A stretch of 64,000 bases of DNA from Vicia villosa (lineage: Eukaryota > Streptophyta > Magnoliopsida > Fabales > Fabaceae). The first letter of the stretch is position 1; each line of letters starts with the position of its first letter. Below are positions 59,283 through 64,000 of this stretch, piece after piece. The stretch spans positions 124,001 to 188,000 of the forward strand of contig NW_026705488.1 of the NCBI RefSeq assembly GCF_029867415.1. The letters run 5' to 3'. The notes beneath the pieces were generated by a model. That model saw nothing but the letters and a program-made list of their open reading frames with translations, was not told the DNA's origin and made no database searches. The position numbers and the translations under genes were made by a program.

Positions 59283-59734
59283 CTACTTCCTGTTTTTCAA
59301 GGACCCGCCATTTTCTTCGCAACCATTAGTACTAAGCTTTGGTGGCTGTGCTGAATTGAATCCATTCGCCTTGACAGATCCAGTGCTGCCCTCAATTCCG
59401 TTAACGACCCTTGTTGGCTCAGAGTTCTTATCGGTAGAAACAGGTGGTTCTAACAATTCCAGGCGTTTCAAAGATGGAACATCTCCGTCACAATATCTGC
59501 GCCATATGTTCCTATATGTAGACTCTAGACCACGGATGAAGTTTGCTCCATCACAAACAGGGGACTTGGACATGAGCTCTCGTAAACTCATTCTTAAGTT
59601 TTGTAATGCTGGAATGTCGGAGGCTAACGTCATGGCCAATTTAACATATTCGTCTTCATTTTTGGCAATCAAATTCTCCAGCCCTGAATTGTTAAAAGTT
59701 AGATATTCATGTTAAATGAGGAAGCCAAATAATG

Positions 59735-59769
<35 letters not shown>

Positions 59770-62700
59770 TCTACAAACTATTGTATACTGAAGGCTAAGG
59801 AAAACAATTAGAGGTAGAGAGAAACTAAGGTATTGGTAAACACCACATGACTTTATAACATTGATTTTAAGAAAAATTGTTTTATTTATAGAAAAGACTA
59901 GCTTTTAAACTCTTTTTTGGATAACAAAAACTGTTCATTTCAATAAAGCCGTGAGAAATCAAATAAAAACTACTACTGATTCAATGACTTTAGCCAGGCG
60001 CTGCTTTGGCTAGCAGGAAGGCATTCCACAAAATCACAAGGTAAAACATGCAACAGCTATTGGGAAGTAATAGTAATAATGATTACTGAATATACTCAAC
60101 ATCATACAAATATTAAAGTGGATCCCATACCAACATTGCTAAGAAGACTAACACCAACATTGTGTGCATGTACTGAACCAGCCATTGTAACACATGGAAC
60201 TCCCATGTATAAAGATTCACATGTCGTAGTTGTCCCAGCATATGGAAATGTGTCCAAACTACAAAAAGAATGGTAGGTATAAAACAAGTTATTTAACATA
60301 CACACATAGTGTTCTTATAATTGTAATCAAAAAACCATATCCAAAGTTTGATTTGTCATTTTCAACATATATTTGTAGCAATGACTTTCATTTCACTAGA
60401 CATACAAACAATCAACAAAATATTAGTATGACCTCAATCATGATTGACAACAAGATTAAAATCGACATATGTAAATAGAAAGCACATAAAGATAAGAACA
60501 ATATGGCAAGTAGCTGTTTCGTAATATGTTTCACACTCAACGAAATAACCAGGAAATAACTTGTAATCGAGTATATTTGTACATAGTCTCCAATTGCCCT
60601 ATTCTATAGGATATTCATATACTACTCCATTACACGGTACTTTTCAAGGAAGGCACCATTATATAGATAGACTGACTCTGACAATCAAATGTAGGTAAGG
60701 CTATGCCAGCAAATGGTAAGTTTGAGATTTTGGCCACCCAACTAACCATTCCAATGTAAGTAAATTTTATATTTTAAGTTTCCATGCTATTTAATAATTA
60801 GAATCAGACACAACCATCCTTAGTATACATGTAAGTTGCTGAGTTTTTGGATGCAAAAATAATTTAAAAGAGTAAGAATAAGAACATGTCTGATTTTGAT
60901 GAAATTTTCCACAGAAAGGCCTTTTGAGTAATGCTCTCTTGATTATGCTATGTTCCAAATGCTTAGTTTTTCATTCAAATTATTAATTGTGCTATGTTCC
61001 AAGTTGAGTCAATCTTTCAGGTGTCCGAGAACTTTTTATATAATGCACCACAACTGTATCTAATTTGCACCAAGGATATGAAAAGGGTTAAGAATTAATT
61101 AGATGAACAGATCAAACAGAGGTGCTGCACATAATAACGGAACATGGCCAACAGTAAACCAATATCTGTGTTGTAAAACAAAATGAGTTCAGGAAGGACC
61201 ATAAAAACATCAAAGAACAGAAAAATAGATATTACCTGATGTCCATCAGAGAATATGCTTGCATATGGTCGTGGTTAAGTAGAATAAGGGGCAGAAGATC
61301 AACTCGTAATGGTTCCAATCCCAACTGTTCTAGTGTTGAAAGAAACCTCTGTCGCACACTATCACAGCAAAATGGTTTACATTTTACCACGAGGCGAGAA
61401 TTTGGAATTGCACACAGTATCCTTGCCCAAACCTTCAATACTGTAGGAGTAATCTGATGAAACAAAATAACACAAGTTAGATACAAGACCTATCTTTAAA
61501 AACAAACATGTACACAAATATTTTACATAAGCACTACCTTGGCAAGATTGTTAAAACTACCAAATGTAATAAAACCATTGGAAAGAGCAGGAGTCGGACA
61601 CACAGGACCGGCCTCAGGGGAAGGAGTGTAACAAAGGAAGCAATTTGGTAATCGGACTAACTCTTCAACATGCCTGTAACAAAGAAAACATGACATGAGA
61701 AAATAAAATGCAACAAGACTGATAGAGAAAAACATAGATCAATGACAAGAATGTACGGAAATTCAAGAAGATAACTACTTCTGCTTTGTTTCAGGAGGGT
61801 CTGCCAATGAATCAGATATTCTGTAATCAATTGCAGGCAATCCTGTAGTATTGGGATATCCAATCCAAGTCACCTGCTCGTCAAACAACATAAGTTAAAA
61901 TTTGCAGAGATCAAATTATGTACTTTTACCACATTAATGGAAGTATATCGCCTGTTGTCATAAAATGATGCAAGCCACTACAGATCACAAGCTTGATGAG
62001 TAGATTTAGCACATACATGGAGAAGGCTATGTATAAGATTGAAATAAAAGCATAGATAAAGACATATATCTAAGATAGTTGTTTCAAATGTATTTAGTCG
62101 TGTAAGTTTCTTTCAAATATTAGATACATATATGGCCCCTCGCTTTTGGATTCTTGCCTGATATTGCCCATCAACAAATTAATCATATTTTAGGAGTAAA
62201 TACTGACTAAGACGCTGTCAAACAATTCTTCAAGTTTCTATTACTCAGAAAATCACATAAATCAGAAATGTTATGCCAACATATGCAGTAAAATACTAAT
62301 TTGCATTTTCACAGAACACATCTGATACAACTCAATAGAGATTTGAGTATAAAAAAGAAAACCAAGTCTACAACATGTAGCAGGCAAGGGTAGGAAAAGC
62401 TGTAAGCTGAAAAACAAAGGAAAAAGTATGCATACAGATTTGAAAGAAAAAAAATACCTGAACTGGAGCAGGTCGACATGCCATCATTCCCAGCTTGTTA
62501 TTTGCAGTATGACCAGTAAGTTCTACCAATATATCAACTTGATCTTCTTTAATAATATCAGCGACCTTTTTTTCATCAGTCCCGTAAATTTCTTTCCAGA
62601 TCCCACCCTTCTTTAAAACTTTCTCTCTAAACCGAATGGTTTTTGAATCTGCCTGCAACATCACGATAAAATTAATTTTAAAATGGAAAAAACGGATATT

Positions 62701-64000
62701 AATAACTTAATTATGGAACCTCAGTTAGAATGTTAACAATAATTAGAATTATGACAAGACAAATTAATTTGAACTCTCCATGCAGGTTATACTTGATTCT
62801 CTCCTACTAAGCCTGAGGATCAATAAACAACCCTGGTGCTATGGCTAGATCCAGGGAACAGTCAGACCTATTGTGATTCTATTGTAGACATGATATCTTG
62901 CATTTACATGAGGCAGGCCTGATAATTTGTAAGCAATAAACTATTGATAGAAATATAACTAACTTTTAATACTTAATCCAAAATATCACATGAGCACCAA
63001 TTTGAATAGATGTGCAAAGAAAAAAGTAAATTTCCAATATCCAAAAGAATACCACTAACAACTTCATTCATGGCCTATGACAACTAAAGGTTAGTTTTCC
63101 AATGTTATCAAGATCTCCAACAAGTAAGCAGTATATCAATATTTCCAACATTCCAAACAAATCAATTCAGCAAATGATACCTTGACAACTGCTGAATAAA
63201 CAATCACTTTATATTTGGCGTAATTGTGATAGATAAGGGGAGCTTCTATGAAATATGACACAGAGTGTGTAAAATAATCAGGAGATACATATCCTATCAC
63301 AAGAGGCCGTTCGGGATCTTTTGAGTTGTTCCATGATGGGAATGGTTGATATAGTCTCATAAATCGCCTACCCCAGTCCCTGAAAGGAAACACTGTTTTG
63401 ATAAGTCTTAAATCTAAATGCCATTCTACTTTCTCATATTAAGTAAACTGCAGCAGATAAAAATATTATGGAAGACAAATTTTGTCAATAGAAACTACAA
63501 TCAGTCATAACCCATGCACATAATTGATGATTTGATACCATAAGGCTCTGTTTTTTGAGTTTGAAGAGGAGGGAAAGGGAGGGCTTTGGGGGAAGGGAAT
63601 TAGAGGGGGGAAATAGAGAAATCTTTCCCTTTTCTTTTTTTTAGTAGTGTTTCTCAAGAGAAAGATAAATGAATATACTCCTAAATATCAAGCAGAAAAT
63701 AGCTTATGTTCACATAATACAGCATTGTGATTCAAAAAGAAGTGTGGTTAATCACAAGCAAAATTGTGGTTAATTCAGTTGAGTATATTATTAACTTAGA
63801 TCATGTAAAAAATTGTAAAATTGTGGTTAATCGTATGGTTGAACTAATCACAGTTTTTGACTGTGAACTAAATAAACCACCTACTCCATTGGATTAACCA
63901 CATTTTTTAATGTGATTATGTGTTATAGATGTAGGAAAATATGGGTGTCTTAATATCTTCACTCTTTTCTTTTAAGCATTTTTTACTATTCTTCTTCTTA
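59283..64000 (-). CDS. SPY: SPINDLY-like protein O-fucosyltransferase, last seven exons (partial)
   Basis: Exons (minus): 63379-63181, 62652-62458, 61873-61779, 61673-61538, 61453-61236, 60258-60131, 59683-59283 (stop). All visible introns are GT-AG and the phases join into 456 C-terminal residues without a stop. The N-terminal tetratricopeptide part is off-window. SPY is a GT41-family enzyme that transfers fucose from GDP-fucose to Ser/Thr of DELLA and clock proteins in nucleus and cytoplasm, restraining gibberellin signalling. Visible catalytic-domain motifs are [70 protein letters not shown] and [12 protein letters not shown]. These are followed by [36 protein letters not shown] and [19 protein letters not shown]. 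The last 60 residues are a variable Ser/Asn-rich tail. The gene looks intact where visible. Confidence 0.93.
59740..59767. repeat. (TA)n microsatellite in the last SPY intron
   Basis: About 14 TA units within the 447-bp intron 59684-60130. Confidence 0.9.
63380..64000 (-). other. SPY intron or upstream sequence without recognised exon
   Basis: The acceptor TTTCAG is at 63385-63380 (minus). No further SPY exon was recognised to the window end. A purine-rich tract lies at 63559-63620. A possible small inverted-repeat element has TGTGGTTAATC near 63744 and GATTAACCACA near 63892. Confidence 0.5.

Overview
This window is plant nuclear DNA, most likely from a legume of the pea/vetch group. The evidence is nested Ogre-type Ty3/gypsy elements with LTRs of 4 kb or more, SIRE-, Athila- and Tekay-like retroelements, a Cassandra element with 5S-like LTRs, and one recognisable host gene with GT-AG introns. 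The host gene is SPINDLY (SPY), a nucleocytoplasmic O-fucosyltransferase that acts on DELLA and clock proteins. Its last seven exons lie on the minus strand (59283-63379) and the 5' part is outside the window. Almost everything else is layered transposable elements. I resolved the layers from LTR ends, primer binding sites, polypurine tracts and target-site duplications (TSDs).

Region 1-34253 is one Ogre-like element (plus strand) whose 5' end is off-window. Its 5' LTR is split by a minus-strand solo LTR (404-18121, TSD CCATG). That solo LTR was itself hit by a SIRE-like Ty1/copia element (1465-13420, TSD ATGGG) and by a Mutator-like element (13798-15635, 9-bp TSD AAATAATTA, 139-bp inverted repeats). 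The copia gag is in turn split by a short Athila-like element (7452-11844, TSD TGGAC). The Ogre 3' LTR is split by a second minus-strand solo LTR (28029-32303, TSD AAGTG/AAGCG).

Region 34254-58350 holds an RNase H pseudogene and an old, decayed Ty1/copia element. The copia element is split by a Ty3/gypsy element of the chromovirus branch (36495-57410). This contains a Cassandra element (41568-42386, TSD GTTGT) in gag and a tandem Tekay-like element of form LTR-internal-LTR-internal-LTR (43028-57287, TSD GGCCT) in its 5' LTR. SPY follows.

The most unusual observation is a shared geometry of palindrome arrays in the LTRs of three unrelated families. Each family uses a different CG-rich palindrome: AGGTCGACCT in the copia element, GGCGCGACGCGCC in the Athila-like element, GGAACCGGTTCC in the Tekay-like element. 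In all three the palindromes come in pairs 19-23 bp apart, and successive pairs are separated by 40 or 50-51 bp. These distances are close to whole multiples of one DNA helical turn. In the copia and Athila-like LTRs the array lies just upstream of a TATA box. The copia element carries a second array with the same spacing just upstream of an accessory ORF with basic ends. This looks like a convergent regulatory architecture. I do not know of a description of it, but I could not search.
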